From SIG299 sp051880375 (lineage in GTDB: Bacteria > Bacillota > Clostridia > Lachnospirales > Lachnospiraceae), in NCBI GenBank assembly GCA_051880375.1, contig JBJENV010000078.1, positions 1 through 64,000 on the forward strand: DNA of 64,000 nt, in the 5' to 3' direction. The notes under the pieces are model-generated. The model ran no database searches, was not told where the DNA came from, and saw only the letters and a list, made by a program, of their open reading frames with translations. The number at the start of each line of letters is the position of its first letter. The stretch's first letter is position 1. Both the position numbers and the translations under genes were made by a program. Of this stretch, positions 25,855 through 35,722 are shown piece after piece.

Positions 25855-25867
25855 ATTCCTTGTAATA

Positions 25868-26296
25868 CTACTCTTCGATTTTATCTATTCTTCTGATATG
25901 TCGCTCATCATTCGAAAATGGTGTGTCTAAAAACAAATCTACAATTTCAAGAGCAAGTCCCGGACCAACCACACGTCCGCCCATCGCAAGAATATTGGCA
26001 TTGTTATGCTCTCTCGTTGCCTTTGCGCTGAAACAGTCATGGCAGAGTGCCGCACGGATTCCCGGCACCTTGTTTGCCGCAATGGAAATACCGATGCCTG
26101 TACCGCAGATTAAAATTCCCTTCTCACAAACTCCGTCCACTACCGCATGTGCAACCGCATGTGCAAATTCCGGATAGTCACAAGACTCTTTGGAATATGT
26201 TCCGAAATTCCTGTATTCGATTCCCCGCGCCTCAAGATGCGCAATGACCTCCTGCATCAGTTCATATCCGCCATGGTCACAACCTAATCCTATCAT
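25868..26296 (-). CDS. rpiB: Ribose-5-phosphate isomerase B
   Basis: 142 residues, the usual size. It interconverts ribulose 5-phosphate and ribose 5-phosphate in the pentose phosphate pathway. Visible family features are GCDHGGYELM at the N-terminus (substrate-binding Asp-His), the catalytic Cys in ILICGTGIGISIAANK (~65), and CHDCFSAKATREHNNANIL. Pentoses released from xylan elsewhere in this window would pass through this step, though the gene is not part of that locus. It follows sua5 in the same direction, as in the Bacillus ywlC-ywlF region. Confidence 0.95.
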   Translation of the reverse strand: MIGLGCDHGGYELMQEVIAHLEARGIEYRNFGTYSKESCDYPEFAHAVAHAVVDGVCEKGILICGTGIGISIAANKVPGIRAALCHDCFSAKATREHNNANILAMGGRVVGPGLALEIVDLFLDTPFSNDERHIRRIDKIEE

Positions 26297-26408
26297 AGTA
26301 ACTCCTGCTCCTCTTTTCTGCGGTATTCATAAGGTCTCCCCAGAATCAACCTACCGCTATTTTCTGTTTTTAAAATCTTCCTTCTGCATAGCTTTTGCTG
26401 TCCCTGTC

Positions 26409-27467
26409 TCAGCTGCAGTGAATCATCTGATATCCTGCAGCCTTTCTCAGACGGTTCATAATAGCCTCAGAAAGCTTTGTATTCTCAAAGCTTTCTGAGT
26501 ATATCACAGATATCTCTTCCGTGTCAAATGTACGAAGCGCAGAAAAAAGATGTGCTGAAATCTCTTTTTCACTGCCGAGCGATCCAAGCGATACAATATG
26601 TTCACAGCAATAGCATTCCTTCGTTTCTTCCGCACAGAGTACTGCCGTACGAATACCTTCTTTCTCTTTCTCAGCCACAAGCCCGTTAATTTTTGCAATG
26701 ACTGCACTGCGGCTGCCCTCTACGATAGTAATCTGTCCCTTAGGGGCATAGTGACGATATTTCATGCCGGGTGCCTTTGCCACTACAGATTCCTGTGGCT
26801 TCATTGCCAACACTGCATTGTCATACGTTACATCGGATGCAATCTGTTCAAAATCCTCTTTTGTAATATAGCCCGGACGCAAAATCATCGGCACATCACC
26901 CGACAAATCGATAATGGATGATTCCAGCCCTATATCACACGAACCGCCATCAATAATCATTTCAATTCTTCCGGACAGATCTTCCATTACATGCTCTGCC
27001 GTAGTCGGACTTGGTCTACCCGACAGATTTGCACTTGGTGCCGCAATATAAACTCCCGATTCTGCAATCAGCGCGTGCGCAATCTCATCCGACGGCATAC
27101 GGATTGCCACCGTTTCCAGTCCGCCCGTTGTGGCATACGGTACCACTTCACTTTTCTTTAGAATCATTGTCATCGGTCCCGGCCAAAACTTATCCGCAAG
27201 GCGATATGCAAGCTCCGGGATGTCAACCGCGAGCTTCTTTAACGCCTCTATCTCTGCAATATGGATAATCAGAGGATTATCCGACGGTCTGCCCTTTGCG
27301 GCATAGATTCTCGCCGATGCTGTCTCATCCAATGCATTCCCTCCGAGACCATACACCGTCTCCGTGGGAAATGCAACCAGTGCACCGGCACGCAGCAGTT
27401 CTCCGGCATGCCGCAAATCCTCTCTCTGAAAATTCTTCCTGTTGATTTTAAGTAACTCTGTATTCAT
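26409..27467 (-). CDS. Threonylcarbamoyl-AMP synthase (Sua5 type)
   Basis: 352 residues. It makes L-threonylcarbamoyladenylate from Thr, bicarbonate and ATP for tRNA t6A modification. The N-terminal YrdC domain has FPTETVYGLGGNALD, the KGRPSDNPLIIHI loop and APSANLSGRPSPT; the extra C-terminal domain (about 235-352) marks the long Sua5/YwlC form over the short TsaC form. Start ATG 27465-27467 has a CGGAG RBS. Neighbouring rpiB and the amidase gene repeat an arrangement common in Firmicutes. Confidence 0.93.
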   Translation of the reverse strand: MNTELLKINRKNFQREDLRHAGELLRAGALVAFPTETVYGLGGNALDETASARIYAAKGRPSDNPLIIHIAEIEALKKLAVDIPELAYRLADKFWPGPMTMILKKSEVVPYATTGGLETVAIRMPSDEIAHALIAESGVYIAAPSANLSGRPSPTTAEHVMEDLSGRIEMIIDGGSCDIGLESSIIDLSGDVPMILRPGYITKEDFEQIASDVTYDNAVLAMKPQESVVAKAPGMKYRHYAPKGQITIVEGSRSAVIAKINGLVAEKEKEGIRTAVLCAEETKECYCCEHIVSLGSLGSEKEISAHLFSALRTFDTEEISVIYSESFENTKLSEAIMNRLRKAAGYQMIHCS

Positions 27468-27520
27468 ATCTGCTCCGTTTCAGCACAGTCTGCAGTATGC
27501 TCCTGCTATGCCTTTGCCTT

Positions 27521-28249
27521 TCAGTCGCCTGCAGCCTGTATCGTATTGATGTATTCTAAAATTCCAAGATGAATGGCAAATGCCACCTTTTCCTGATACT
27601 CCTCCGTAATCAAAAGCTCTGCTTCCTGTGGATTGGACAGGAAGCCGCATTCCACAATCGCAAAGGTACAAGGTGAATTTTTTAAAAGATAATAATCCTC
27701 GTTTGCCTTTACCTGCCTTGTGTTGCCGTCTGCAAGCTCCGTCAGCAACTGCCTTTGCAGGATTTTGGCAAGTATCTCTCCTTCTTTAGAAGATCGATAG
27801 TAAAATACCTGTGCCCCCTTACAGTCTGCTGAAGGATAGCTGTTCTGGTGGATGCTGATTCCCAAAAGCGGCTGCTCTTCTTTAAGAAATGCCACCCTTG
27901 CCTTCATATCCTGCGCCTTTCGGTTCTTCGCTCCCGCCTCTGCCAAATCGGCATCTTCTTCTCTTGTCAGGAGAGCCACAACACCGTTCTGCTTAAGAAG
28001 CTTCTGTACTTTTTTTGCAATGCTTAAATTGATATCCTTTTCCAGTGCCTGATTGACTCCGACCTTACCCGGGTCATCACCGCCATGTCCGGCATCAATG
28101 ACAACAACCGGCGCATCCGCAACGTTCTTCCCGGTTGCAAACAAGGCGCCCTCTTTCATAGCTCTTGCAGTATAGAGACTGCCAAGTAATGCAGCCATGG
28201 CCAAAAGCCCCGTTACAGCGTACGCCTTTCCCTGATATTTTTCTTTCAT
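27521..28249 (-). CDS. N-acetylmuramoyl-L-alanine amidase, CwlD-like
   Basis: 242 residues: an N-terminal membrane anchor or signal (about residues 11-30), then an Amidase_3 domain with VIDAGHGGDDPGKVG (zinc His), the KDINLSIAKK region, SIHQNSYP (second zinc His) and VECGFLSNPQEAELL (catalytic Glu). It cleaves the amide between MurNAc and the stem peptide in the wall. The size and single domain resemble CwlD, which makes muramic delta-lactam in spore cortex, but sporulation use cannot be shown from sequence alone. It lies downstream of the GH18 gene with a 67-bp gap. Confidence 0.85.
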   Translation of the reverse strand: MKEKYQGKAYAVTGLLAMAALLGSLYTARAMKEGALFATGKNVADAPVVVIDAGHGGDDPGKVGVNQALEKDINLSIAKKVQKLLKQNGVVALLTREEDADLAEAGAKNRKAQDMKARVAFLKEEQPLLGISIHQNSYPSADCKGAQVFYYRSSKEGEILAKILQRQLLTELADGNTRQVKANEDYYLLKNSPCTFAIVECGFLSNPQEAELLITEEYQEKVAFAIHLGILEYINTIQAAGD

Positions 28250-28316
28250 ATCAAATTCCTGATTGCTTCGTTCGTATTACTTATATGAGCAAAACACACG
28301 ATTCATACAGGAGTTT

Positions 28317-30020
28317 TTACTGAATAAAAAAGTCTATTAACGGCCAGATTCCCTCTTTTTCATAGCCAAGACGCCATGCTGCCACACCTGCCACATTTGC
28401 TCCGGAAATCAGGCGAAGCTTTTCCGTCAGAGAATCCTCATCCTCCATCCACATCTTATAAACCGTGCCGTCCTTCTCGTATTCCACATAGTTCTGTGCT
28501 GTTACCTCATCCCACGAAGCCTTTACATCATTCTGCGCAAGCACACTTTCTGCTCCCGCCATGGTAAGCGCCTCCGAAGACAGCCTGCTCTGTCCATCCT
28601 GCTCTGTTTCTTTCCAAAGACGTGTATAAAACGGAATACCCATAATAATGCGTTCTCTGGAGACTTTAGAAATTGTATTGTTGAGTGCGTCCTTCACAAA
28701 ATGAAGAGATGCCACGGAACCTGCCTCCGCAGAACCGCTGTAGTGCTCATCATACGCCATGATAATCACATAGTCCACTACTTCACCCTGCGTTTTTAAG
28801 TCATAAAATTCGTTGTACGGAGCCGGGACATAATTATCCACCGAAAGCACCAGACCGCGGTTACGGCACTGCACCGAGAGTTCTTTTAAAAACTGAATAA
28901 AATGCACGCCGGTTGCAGTTGTCAGTGTTTCAAAATCAATATTCAGCCCGTCAAAACCATACGTTTCCGCTTCCTGCATCAGATTTTCAATCAGCTTTGT
29001 TCTTGCCGCAGTGCTTGACAATATCTCAAAGGTACTTACGTTTTTATCAAAGTTGTCAACCAGGGCCCAGACTTTAAGCCCCTTCTGATGTGCCTGCTCA
29101 ACATAAGTCACATCTGCAAGAGAGCTGATTCCGCCCTCTTCATCCGTCAGACGATACCACGTCGGAGATATGACATTCAGTCCCTTCGTGCCCTCAAGCA
29201 TCGTTTCAAGCTTTGCATTTGCCTCCGGAACCGTTACCTGGTGCCAACCAAGGCGTACCTTGTCCTTCATGGTAATATGTGTGTACTCCGGCCACTGATA
29301 GCTGCTCTCTAACACTGCATAATAGGATTCGCTCAAAAACTTTCTCTGAACATAGCCATAAATGCCGTCCTGTGTCATCACCTTAATAAAGCTCTTGCCG
29401 CCGGTTCCCGTACCACCGATGTAATACAGCTTTGCAGCTGCCGGAAGCTTCACTAAAATCTCGCTCTTGATATCCGGCTCCACTCTGAGCGGTGCCTCCT
29501 CTACCGTATCAAAATACAAAAAATCCACCCACTGATAATGAACTACCAGCCGGTTCGGGTTGCTGTAATATTCAAACTCCACATTGGAAAACAAAGCAAT
29601 AAACTCCGTAGAAAGATAGTAGTCCTTTCCAAGCTTTCGAAATGCAGGCGCTGCAAGCTTTTTTTCTTCTCCGTTGACAAAATAAACCGTGTCACCCTCA
29701 TAAATCCGGATGAGCTCCGTAGGCAGCGCAAGTGACAGCGTTTCTTCCTGCTCATCCAGATAAAAGTTACTGTTTAGTAACTCCTTAACCGTTTCATATC
29801 TCAGGTAAATACTTCCATCTGCTAACACTGCGCGTTCTTCGTGAGTTGTTGTTTCTAAAATAACGATTGCCTCTGTATCATCTACCACATAATATTCATT
29901 CAGCGCCATCATCGAATCGTTCGGCGTATATTTCTTTATCATTGCAAGCGTCAGCGCCACAATCACCATACAGGTTAAAATCGCGCTTCCGATGATTTTT
30001 ATCTTCATTGATTTATCCAT
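28317..30020 (-). CDS. Membrane-anchored GH18 family glycoside hydrolase with N-terminal wall-binding-like domains
   Basis: 567 residues. There is a transmembrane anchor (~8-27), then a region like a copper-amine-oxidase N-terminal domain (~70-165), an SH3-like segment (~170-225), and a GH18 TIM barrel (~245-567). The barrel has YGFDGLNIDFETL (about residues 352-364), where the Glu is the catalytic acid, and YVIIMAYDEHYSG. Relatives such as YaaH/SleL act on peptidoglycan or spore cortex. Placement before a cell-wall amidase supports a wall-remodelling role over chitin use. The start ATG 30018-30020 has a GGAGGATT RBS. Confidence 0.85.
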   Translation of the reverse strand: MDKSMKIKIIGSAILTCMVIVALTLAMIKKYTPNDSMMALNEYYVVDDTEAIVILETTTHEERAVLADGSIYLRYETVKELLNSNFYLDEQEETLSLALPTELIRIYEGDTVYFVNGEEKKLAAPAFRKLGKDYYLSTEFIALFSNVEFEYYSNPNRLVVHYQWVDFLYFDTVEEAPLRVEPDIKSEILVKLPAAAKLYYIGGTGTGGKSFIKVMTQDGIYGYVQRKFLSESYYAVLESSYQWPEYTHITMKDKVRLGWHQVTVPEANAKLETMLEGTKGLNVISPTWYRLTDEEGGISSLADVTYVEQAHQKGLKVWALVDNFDKNVSTFEILSSTAARTKLIENLMQEAETYGFDGLNIDFETLTTATGVHFIQFLKELSVQCRNRGLVLSVDNYVPAPYNEFYDLKTQGEVVDYVIIMAYDEHYSGSAEAGSVASLHFVKDALNNTISKVSRERIIMGIPFYTRLWKETEQDGQSRLSSEALTMAGAESVLAQNDVKASWDEVTAQNYVEYEKDGTVYKMWMEDEDSLTEKLRLISGANVAGVAAWRLGYEKEGIWPLIDFFIQ

Positions 30021-30081
30021 ACCAATCCTCCGTTGTTCCCATGCACCGGATAACCTTTTGGGAACCTATACTTTATAGATT

Positions 30082-30110
30082 AGTATAGCAAATTTTCTAC
30101 TGCCTGTCAT
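30082..30110 (-). promoter_or_regulatory. Promoter for the GH18-amidase-sua5-rpiB gene run
   Basis: Minus strand ATGACA (30105-30110), 17-bp spacer, TATACT (30082-30087), 61 bp before the GH18 start. The extent of the transcript is inferred from gaps of 53-112 bp. Confidence 0.65.
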
Positions 30111-30252
30111 TAAAAATCTTACCGGCAGGGTGAAGAAAATGCCCCTTATTTTGAACGAACGGATGCTTTCCCGCCCTGCCGTAAGTTTCCTGCTGCTACC
30201 ACCCTGTATGGAACCGTGGATAAAGTCTGTGACGAGTTTTTCCTCCAATGGA

Positions 30253-31524
30253 TTACAACAGGCTCTTAAAAAGCTTTCTGCTTTCTTTCGAACAGGTGAA
30301 TACAGGGGAATGCAGGGCAAGCTGCCCGACTGCACACTTTCTTCCGAATTCCCGCACTGCAAGAGCGATATCTCCCTCTGTAACAAGTACTACTGCTTTC
30401 TGCAGCGGCAACAGTTCATCCAGCGCCTGATGCCACAGCAGCTCTGTCCACTCCGACATACTTCCCACACAGAGCCATAGATCAAAGGGAATGCCTGCGG
30501 CATCAAAGGTATCGGCTCCCAAATCGCAGACTATGTAGTCATACCCCCTGCCGCGCCAGCCCTTGACCTCCTGCGGTGCTATTCGTTCCGCTACTGTAAT
30601 TCCATTCTGTTCATATACAAAGCCTTGCTGTTCTGATTCCCTTTCCAATCGTGTGCGCACACGATTGCAGGAGAGAAACAGGACACGTTTCCCATGCTTT
30701 CCAAAGTAAGCCGCCAAAGATGCTGCGAGAGCCATGCTGTGATAAGCTGTCGGTATACCGGTTACCGCAAACCACCTTCCCGTCGGAGGCTGCTCTGATT
30801 TATGCCGTCTGCGGGAAAGCCTTTCTATGTCCTGCTTTACCTGCTCTGCGGAGGTATAGGTTTTCTCCCCCTTCCGGAGGCAGTTCTTCACAATATCATA
30901 GAAGCCCTTCGGTGATTTTTTTGCATAAAACAGCATATACTCTAACAGTCTGCCCAGTCCGTAAATATCTGTCTGCTCCGACAATATTCCTGCCGTTTCC
31001 TGCTCCGGAGCACAAAAGCCGGGACTGCCAAAAAAAGCGCCAATAGGCTCTTCCTGATTTCGGCATATGGCACTGCCGAAATCAATCAGCTTTATGTTAC
31101 AATCCGTTATCAGAAGATTTTCCGGCTTTAAATCCAGATGCAGTACTCTATGGGCAGGACTATGAATATAATGGAGTATTTCGCATAACTGCTCGGAAAA
31201 GTTAAGAAGTAAAGACTCAGAAAGACTTCGCTGTCTTAGTAAATATTGCCTCAACGTTTCTCCTTCAATGAACTCCTCAATCAGATAGGTAGCGGTATCA
31301 TATTCAAAAATATCGTATATGATAGGAATAGAAGGATGGTGAAACTGTTGTAACAGCTTTGCTTCCCGTACCAGACTCCCATACTGGGGATGCGCTTTAT
31401 TGACTGTTTTAATAATACGTCTACAGGCAAGCGTCTTATGCTCGACAAGTAAAACCTCCCCACCGATGCCATGATGTATCAGTTTCAGGATATGATACTT
31501 GTCCGATAGTTCCTTAGGTAACAT
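30253..31524 (-). CDS. Ser/Thr protein kinase fused to a degenerate ParA/MinD-like domain
   Basis: About 423 residues. The kinase domain (~8-230) has a Gly loop (HHGIGGEVLLVEH), the ATP-anchoring Lys (RRIIKTV), HLDLKPENLL (~130, catalytic Asp), LIDFGSA (~147) and CAPEQ in place of APE. The C-terminal part (~250-423) resembles a ParA/MinD-type P-loop fold (RWFAVTGIPTAYHSMALAAS, YDYIVCDLGAD), but the Walker A Gly/Lys residues are missing. There is no transmembrane helix and no PASTA domain. ATG 31522-31524 is chosen for its AAAGGAG RBS; the open frame upstream is probably untranslated. Targets are unknown. Confidence 0.8.
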   Translation of the reverse strand: MLPKELSDKYHILKLIHHGIGGEVLLVEHKTLACRRIIKTVNKAHPQYGSLVREAKLLQQFHHPSIPIIYDIFEYDTATYLIEEFIEGETLRQYLLRQRSLSESLLLNFSEQLCEILHYIHSPAHRVLHLDLKPENLLITDCNIKLIDFGSAICRNQEEPIGAFFGSPGFCAPEQETAGILSEQTDIYGLGRLLEYMLFYAKKSPKGFYDIVKNCLRKGEKTYTSAEQVKQDIERLSRRRHKSEQPPTGRWFAVTGIPTAYHSMALAASLAAYFGKHGKRVLFLSCNRVRTRLERESEQQGFVYEQNGITVAERIAPQEVKGWRGRGYDYIVCDLGADTFDAAGIPFDLWLCVGSMSEWTELLWHQALDELLPLQKAVVLVTEGDIALAVREFGRKCAVGQLALHSPVFTCSKESRKLFKSLL

Positions 31525-31707
31525 GGACTCCTTTCTGCCGCTGCCGCGGCGTTGATAAGTGATTGGCTTTGTGAGTATATTATACTTCCTTCTTTCTAAA
31601 ATTACCGCCCAAATCTTACTCTCCATTTTCGTGCACAATGCCAAAAAACCTGGTAACTTTTTGGTGACTTTCACGAATCCGACAGACTTTTTTAATATTT
31701 TCCTGTA

Positions 31708-31736
31708 TTGACTTTGCATTCGATTTCCATTATACT
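31708..31736 (+). promoter_or_regulatory. Promoter of mecA
   Basis: TTGACT (31708-31713), 17-bp spacer, TATACT (31731-31736), 43 bp before the mecA start. Confidence 0.8.
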
Positions 31737-31778
31737 TTTTGTTACTTATACAAAGTATAAGAAAAGGAGGTAAGCACT

Positions 31779-32543
31779 ATGAAAATTGAGAAAATCAGTG
31801 ATACTCAGATACGCTGCACCCTCAGTAAGCAGGACCTTGCAGAACGTGAATTAAAACTCAGTGAACTTGCTTACGGCTCCGACAAAGCCAAGGCACTGTT
31901 CCGGGAACTGATGCTTCAGGCTTCTTATGAATGTGGTTTTGAAGCAGATGACATTCCTCTTATGATAGAAGCAATTCCGATTTCCTCCGAATCTCTTGTT
32001 CTGGTGATGACAAAGGTGGAAGATCCGGATGAGTTAGACACCCGTTTTTCCAACTTCTCTTCGTTTAAAGAGCAGTCCGGAGAAGAACCAGTTTCCTCGT
32101 TTCCATCCGCCTTTGCCGATGAAATTCTGGAATGCTTCGGTCAGCTCAGCGAGCTGATTGGCAGAGCAAAGGAAGGTGTCAGTGCGGATGAAACTACAGA
32201 AAAGGAGACCGGCCAACCGGCTGAATCAGCAGAGCAGACTGCTCCGGTGGCACTTGCAAAGGTATTTTCTTTCCCGTCCTTAAAGGCGGCCACTTCGCTT
32301 GCCACAGTAATTGCGCCGTATTATTTCGGTGAAAATACACTGTATAAGGATACAGCAGCCTCCCGCTACTATTTAGTAGCAGAAATGTCAAACCACACTC
32401 CTGAGGAATTCAACAAAATCTGCAATGTTATTGCGGAATACGGCACTCCGGAGCGTACCTCTTACGCTTCGCTTTCCTACTATGCCGAGCATTATACGCC
32501 GGTTGTTGCAAAGGATGCCGTACAGACGCTTGCGGCACTGTAA
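31779..32543 (+). CDS. mecA: Adaptor protein MecA
   Basis: 254 residues. The N-terminal part (MKIEKISDTQIRCTLSKQDL and LFRELMLQASYECGFEAD) recognises substrates. An acidic linker (~105-165) leads to the C-terminal domain, with FSFPSLKAATSLA and LYKDTAASRYYLV, which binds ClpC and targets proteins for ClpCP degradation. A near-consensus promoter and an AAAGGAGG RBS precede it. It is monocistronic, with a strong terminator behind. Confidence 0.9.
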   Translation: MKIEKISDTQIRCTLSKQDLAERELKLSELAYGSDKAKALFRELMLQASYECGFEADDIPLMIEAIPISSESLVLVMTKVEDPDELDTRFSNFSSFKEQSGEEPVSSFPSAFADEILECFGQLSELIGRAKEGVSADETTEKETGQPAESAEQTAPVALAKVFSFPSLKAATSLATVIAPYYFGENTLYKDTAASRYYLVAEMSNHTPEEFNKICNVIAEYGTPERTSYASLSYYAEHYTPVVAKDAVQTLAAL

Positions 32544-32590
32544 AACACTTCTGTTTGAGATGCTTTCAAAGCAAGCGCCCTCCGGCGCAT

Positions 32591-32620
32591 AAAAAACACC
32601 AGCCCTGGCTGGTGTTTTTT
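32591..32620. terminator. Bidirectional terminator after mecA
   Basis: AAAAAACACCAGCC (32591-32604) pairs perfectly with GGCTGGTGTTTTTT (32607-32620). Symmetric A/T flanks serve both mecA and the convergent ABC transporter gene. Confidence 0.92.
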
Positions 32621-32633
32621 ATGTCATTCTTTT

Positions 32634-35600
32634 TTATTCGGTGCGAAGTGCTACTACCGGGTCCTTCTTGGCTGCGCTTCTTGACGGAATCAGACCGGAG
32701 AAAATCGTTAACAGCATACTGATTGCAATTAAAATCAGTGCCGCTGAAACCGGAAGCTGTGCATTCAGGGTATTGATACCGGTCAGATGGTGAATGACTG
32801 CGTTAATCGGCAGGCAGAGCAGATAGGTAACAAGCACTCCGAGTGCTCCGGAAGCAAAGCCGATAATCAGGGTTTCTGCATTGAACATACTTGAAACATC
32901 ATGCTTGGAAGCACCCATTGCACGCAGAATACCGATTTCCTTTGTCCTCTCCTGAACCGAAATCAGCGTAATGACGCCAATCATAATCGACGATACTACC
33001 AGTGAAATTGCCACAAAGGCAATCAGCACGTAAGTAATCGTATTAATAATAGAGGTTACGGAGGACATCATCAGTCCGACATAATCCGTGTACTTAATCT
33101 GCGAAGCCTCATCTACTGTCTTATTGTAATCCGCAATCGCATCCTCAATCACATCTTTATTTTCAAAGCTCGAGGCATACAGATTGATGCTCGCCGGCTC
33201 ATCAAGGTCGACATACCCCAGCTCTCTTAAATTGTTTTCATAACTGGAGGAGGAAAACTCCAATACTTCTTCATAGTACTCCGCGCACTGCTCTGTTGTA
33301 AAGCTGTCTGCCGACAAATCAAAAGCGTAGGCAAGTTCCTGAACGCTCATGGCAGATAACTGAAGCTGTACCTGCTCCGCATACTGAAGCTTCACCTGTT
33401 CTTCCATCATCTGCGTAAATATGGTCGTAATGTCCTCATCGCTCATATTAGAAATATATGCTTCGATTTCTGCCTCGTTCATACCGGTCTGCTGTGTAAA
33501 GACCTGTCTTAAAACATCCACCATATCTGCGCGTTCCATGCCGGTCATGGCCTGTGCTACCATAGCGTCCAGCTGTTCTCCGGACGGAATGCTCATGATT
33601 TTTACATAAGACGAAGCCTTACCGGCTTCGTCTAAGCCTGCCACATAATCACGAAACGCTGCTTCCTTTTCCGCATCGCTTAACTTACCGGCATTTTCTT
33701 CAAACGGAAGATTCGTGAAAATATCTGTCACCGGATTCTGAAGCTGTGCCTGAAGCGCTGCCGATTCGCGGGAATGCTCGATTACATACTCTGTCAGCTT
33801 GCTCGTATAGGCAATGGAACCGGTCAGCATCGCAATATCCGCATCCTCGTTCGGACGGATAATGCCGGAAACCTTTAACGGGATGGCGTTATCATATAAG
33901 TACTTCAGTCCTGCGTCCGTCTTTCTCAAATCCGTATACAACCCGGTATGATTGTCGTAGCTGTAACAATCAGAATTCAAAATAACCTTAAACTCCATGT
34001 TGCAGATATCTTCATAGCTCCAACTCTTATTCATATCCACGGAAACTTCCGTTCCCTTTACCGCCGCTTCCATCAGGGAGTAAATCTCCTCTTCCGACTC
34101 CAGACCGAGCGCGTAAAGCGTCATATCGGCAAGCTCGTTGTTTTTGTCTAACACAAGCACAACTTCATTATAGCTATTCGGCCATGAACCGTAGACCACG
34201 TCATACTGGCTCTCCAAAATATCGTTAATCGGCTTCCCGTTGTCACCCGGCAGCATTTCCTGCCAGAGGCCCATGGAACCGCCGACCGACATCAGCGAGC
34301 CTAAGGAAGAATCCGAAGAAAGCGTGCTTCCGCTCATCGCCGACATATCCATACCGATGTATTCCATCATCATGCTCTTTAACAGTTCCTCGGTATCCGA
34401 CGGAATAATATTTCCGTCAACATTCTTCGTATATACAAGCAAGTCCATGTCATAAGTATACTGGATACCGCTCACCGCCTCATAAAGCGGACTGTTTTCG
34501 TCGGCATGCTCCTTTTCGATAAATTCCTTAAAGGATTTCAAATCATTTTCCGAGGTTTCGATACTGTTTAACGCTTCAATCGTATCATAAACAACCGGCT
34601 TTACATAAACCGCATCATTCTCATGTTCCGTCTTGCCCTTTGCCGTCCCCATAAAACTCTGCATCAGCGAGCTGACATCCACACTGGTAGACTCAATCGT
34701 CAGCGGATACGAGGAAAGCGTATTCTCCTGTACCAGATCAATGTAGGCAGTCATCCCGCGCGATACCGCAAAAATCAGCGCGATACCGATGATTCCGATA
34801 CTGCCCGCGAACGAAGTCAGTATTGTTCTTCCCTTCTTACTGATTAAATTCTTTAAAGAAAGGGAGCATGCCGTTCCAAAAGACATGGAAGGTTTCTTCT
34901 CTTTGCCACTGTTATGCGTCGCTTTTTCCGCCGCACGTTCGAGCTGCTGCTCCTTTTCATCAAGCGGCATGGAATCGGACTTTAACTCACCGTCCAGCAT
35001 ACGGATGATTCTCGTCGAATACTGCTCGGCAAGCTCCGGGTTATGCGTTACCATAATAATCAGCTTATCCTTCGAAATCTCCTTTAAGATTTCCATTACC
35101 TGTACGCTCGTCTCAGTGTCGAGCGCTCCGGTCGGCTCGTCTGCAAGAATAATATCCGGATTGTTGACAAGCGCACGGGCAATTGCTACCCTCTGCATCT
35201 GTCCGCCGGACATCTGGCTCGGCCGCTTGTTCAACTGATTTCCCAGACCTACTTTCTCCAGCGCCTGCTTTGCACGTTCCTTTCTTTCCTTCTTGGATAC
35301 GCCGGTCAGCGTCAGCGCAAGCTCCACATTCTGCAATACGGTCTGATGAGGAATCAGGTTATAGCTCTGGAACACGAAACCAATCGAATGATTTCTGTAG
35401 GTATCCCAGTCCCTGTCTTTAAAATCCTTCGTAGACTTTCCGTTAATCACCAGGTCACCGGACGTATACTGGTCCAGACCTCCGATAATATTCAACATCG
35501 TTGTTTTTCCGCAGCCGGACGGACCGAGAATCGATACAAATTCATTTTTTCTGAACTGCAGGCTGATTCCCTTTAGCGCATGCACCGTACCGTCACCGGC

Positions 35601-35636
35601 AGGATAATCCTTTTTAATGTTCTTAAGCTCCAACAT
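32634..35636 (-). CDS. MacB-like ABC transporter, ATPase-permease fusion
   Basis: 1000 residues. The N-terminal ATPase (~1-225) has Walker A GPSGCGKTT, the signature MSGGQMQRVAIARAL, and Walker B IILADEPTGALD. TM1 lies at ~270-292. A very long extracytoplasmic domain (~295-855) is followed by the FtsX-type core of three helices, with EIGILRAMGASKHDV between them. In Gram-positives such fused or split transporters export or sense antimicrobial peptides, or act by mechanotransmission and not by classic export. It is the last gene of a unit with a response regulator and histidine kinase, so two-component control is likely. RBS AGGAGG precedes ATG 35634-35636. Confidence 0.88.
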   Translation of the reverse strand: MLELKNIKKDYPAGDGTVHALKGISLQFRKNEFVSILGPSGCGKTTMLNIIGGLDQYTSGDLVINGKSTKDFKDRDWDTYRNHSIGFVFQSYNLIPHQTVLQNVELALTLTGVSKKERKERAKQALEKVGLGNQLNKRPSQMSGGQMQRVAIARALVNNPDIILADEPTGALDTETSVQVMEILKEISKDKLIIMVTHNPELAEQYSTRIIRMLDGELKSDSMPLDEKEQQLERAAEKATHNSGKEKKPSMSFGTACSLSLKNLISKKGRTILTSFAGSIGIIGIALIFAVSRGMTAYIDLVQENTLSSYPLTIESTSVDVSSLMQSFMGTAKGKTEHENDAVYVKPVVYDTIEALNSIETSENDLKSFKEFIEKEHADENSPLYEAVSGIQYTYDMDLLVYTKNVDGNIIPSDTEELLKSMMMEYIGMDMSAMSGSTLSSDSSLGSLMSVGGSMGLWQEMLPGDNGKPINDILESQYDVVYGSWPNSYNEVVLVLDKNNELADMTLYALGLESEEEIYSLMEAAVKGTEVSVDMNKSWSYEDICNMEFKVILNSDCYSYDNHTGLYTDLRKTDAGLKYLYDNAIPLKVSGIIRPNEDADIAMLTGSIAYTSKLTEYVIEHSRESAALQAQLQNPVTDIFTNLPFEENAGKLSDAEKEAAFRDYVAGLDEAGKASSYVKIMSIPSGEQLDAMVAQAMTGMERADMVDVLRQVFTQQTGMNEAEIEAYISNMSDEDITTIFTQMMEEQVKLQYAEQVQLQLSAMSVQELAYAFDLSADSFTTEQCAEYYEEVLEFSSSSYENNLRELGYVDLDEPASINLYASSFENKDVIEDAIADYNKTVDEASQIKYTDYVGLMMSSVTSIINTITYVLIAFVAISLVVSSIMIGVITLISVQERTKEIGILRAMGASKHDVSSMFNAETLIIGFASGALGVLVTYLLCLPINAVIHHLTGINTLNAQLPVSAALILIAISMLLTIFSGLIPSRSAAKKDPVVALRTE

Positions 35637-35722
35637 AAAAACTGCCTCCTGTCAACTCAATTTGATTTACTCATTTTGAGCTTATTCTAGGAGGCATTTC
35701 TCAAATTATCTTCAATTCAATC

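Noticed and set aside
30066..30386. 106-residue minus-strand frame overlapping the 3' end of the kinase gene
   Set aside because: Mostly a shadow of the kinase gene in another frame, with its tail in promoter sequence for the GH18 gene.
31525..31719. N-terminal extension of the protein kinase
   Set aside because: No kinase homology and a strong AAAGGAG RBS lies just before ATG 31524; the extension is AT-rich promoter-like DNA.
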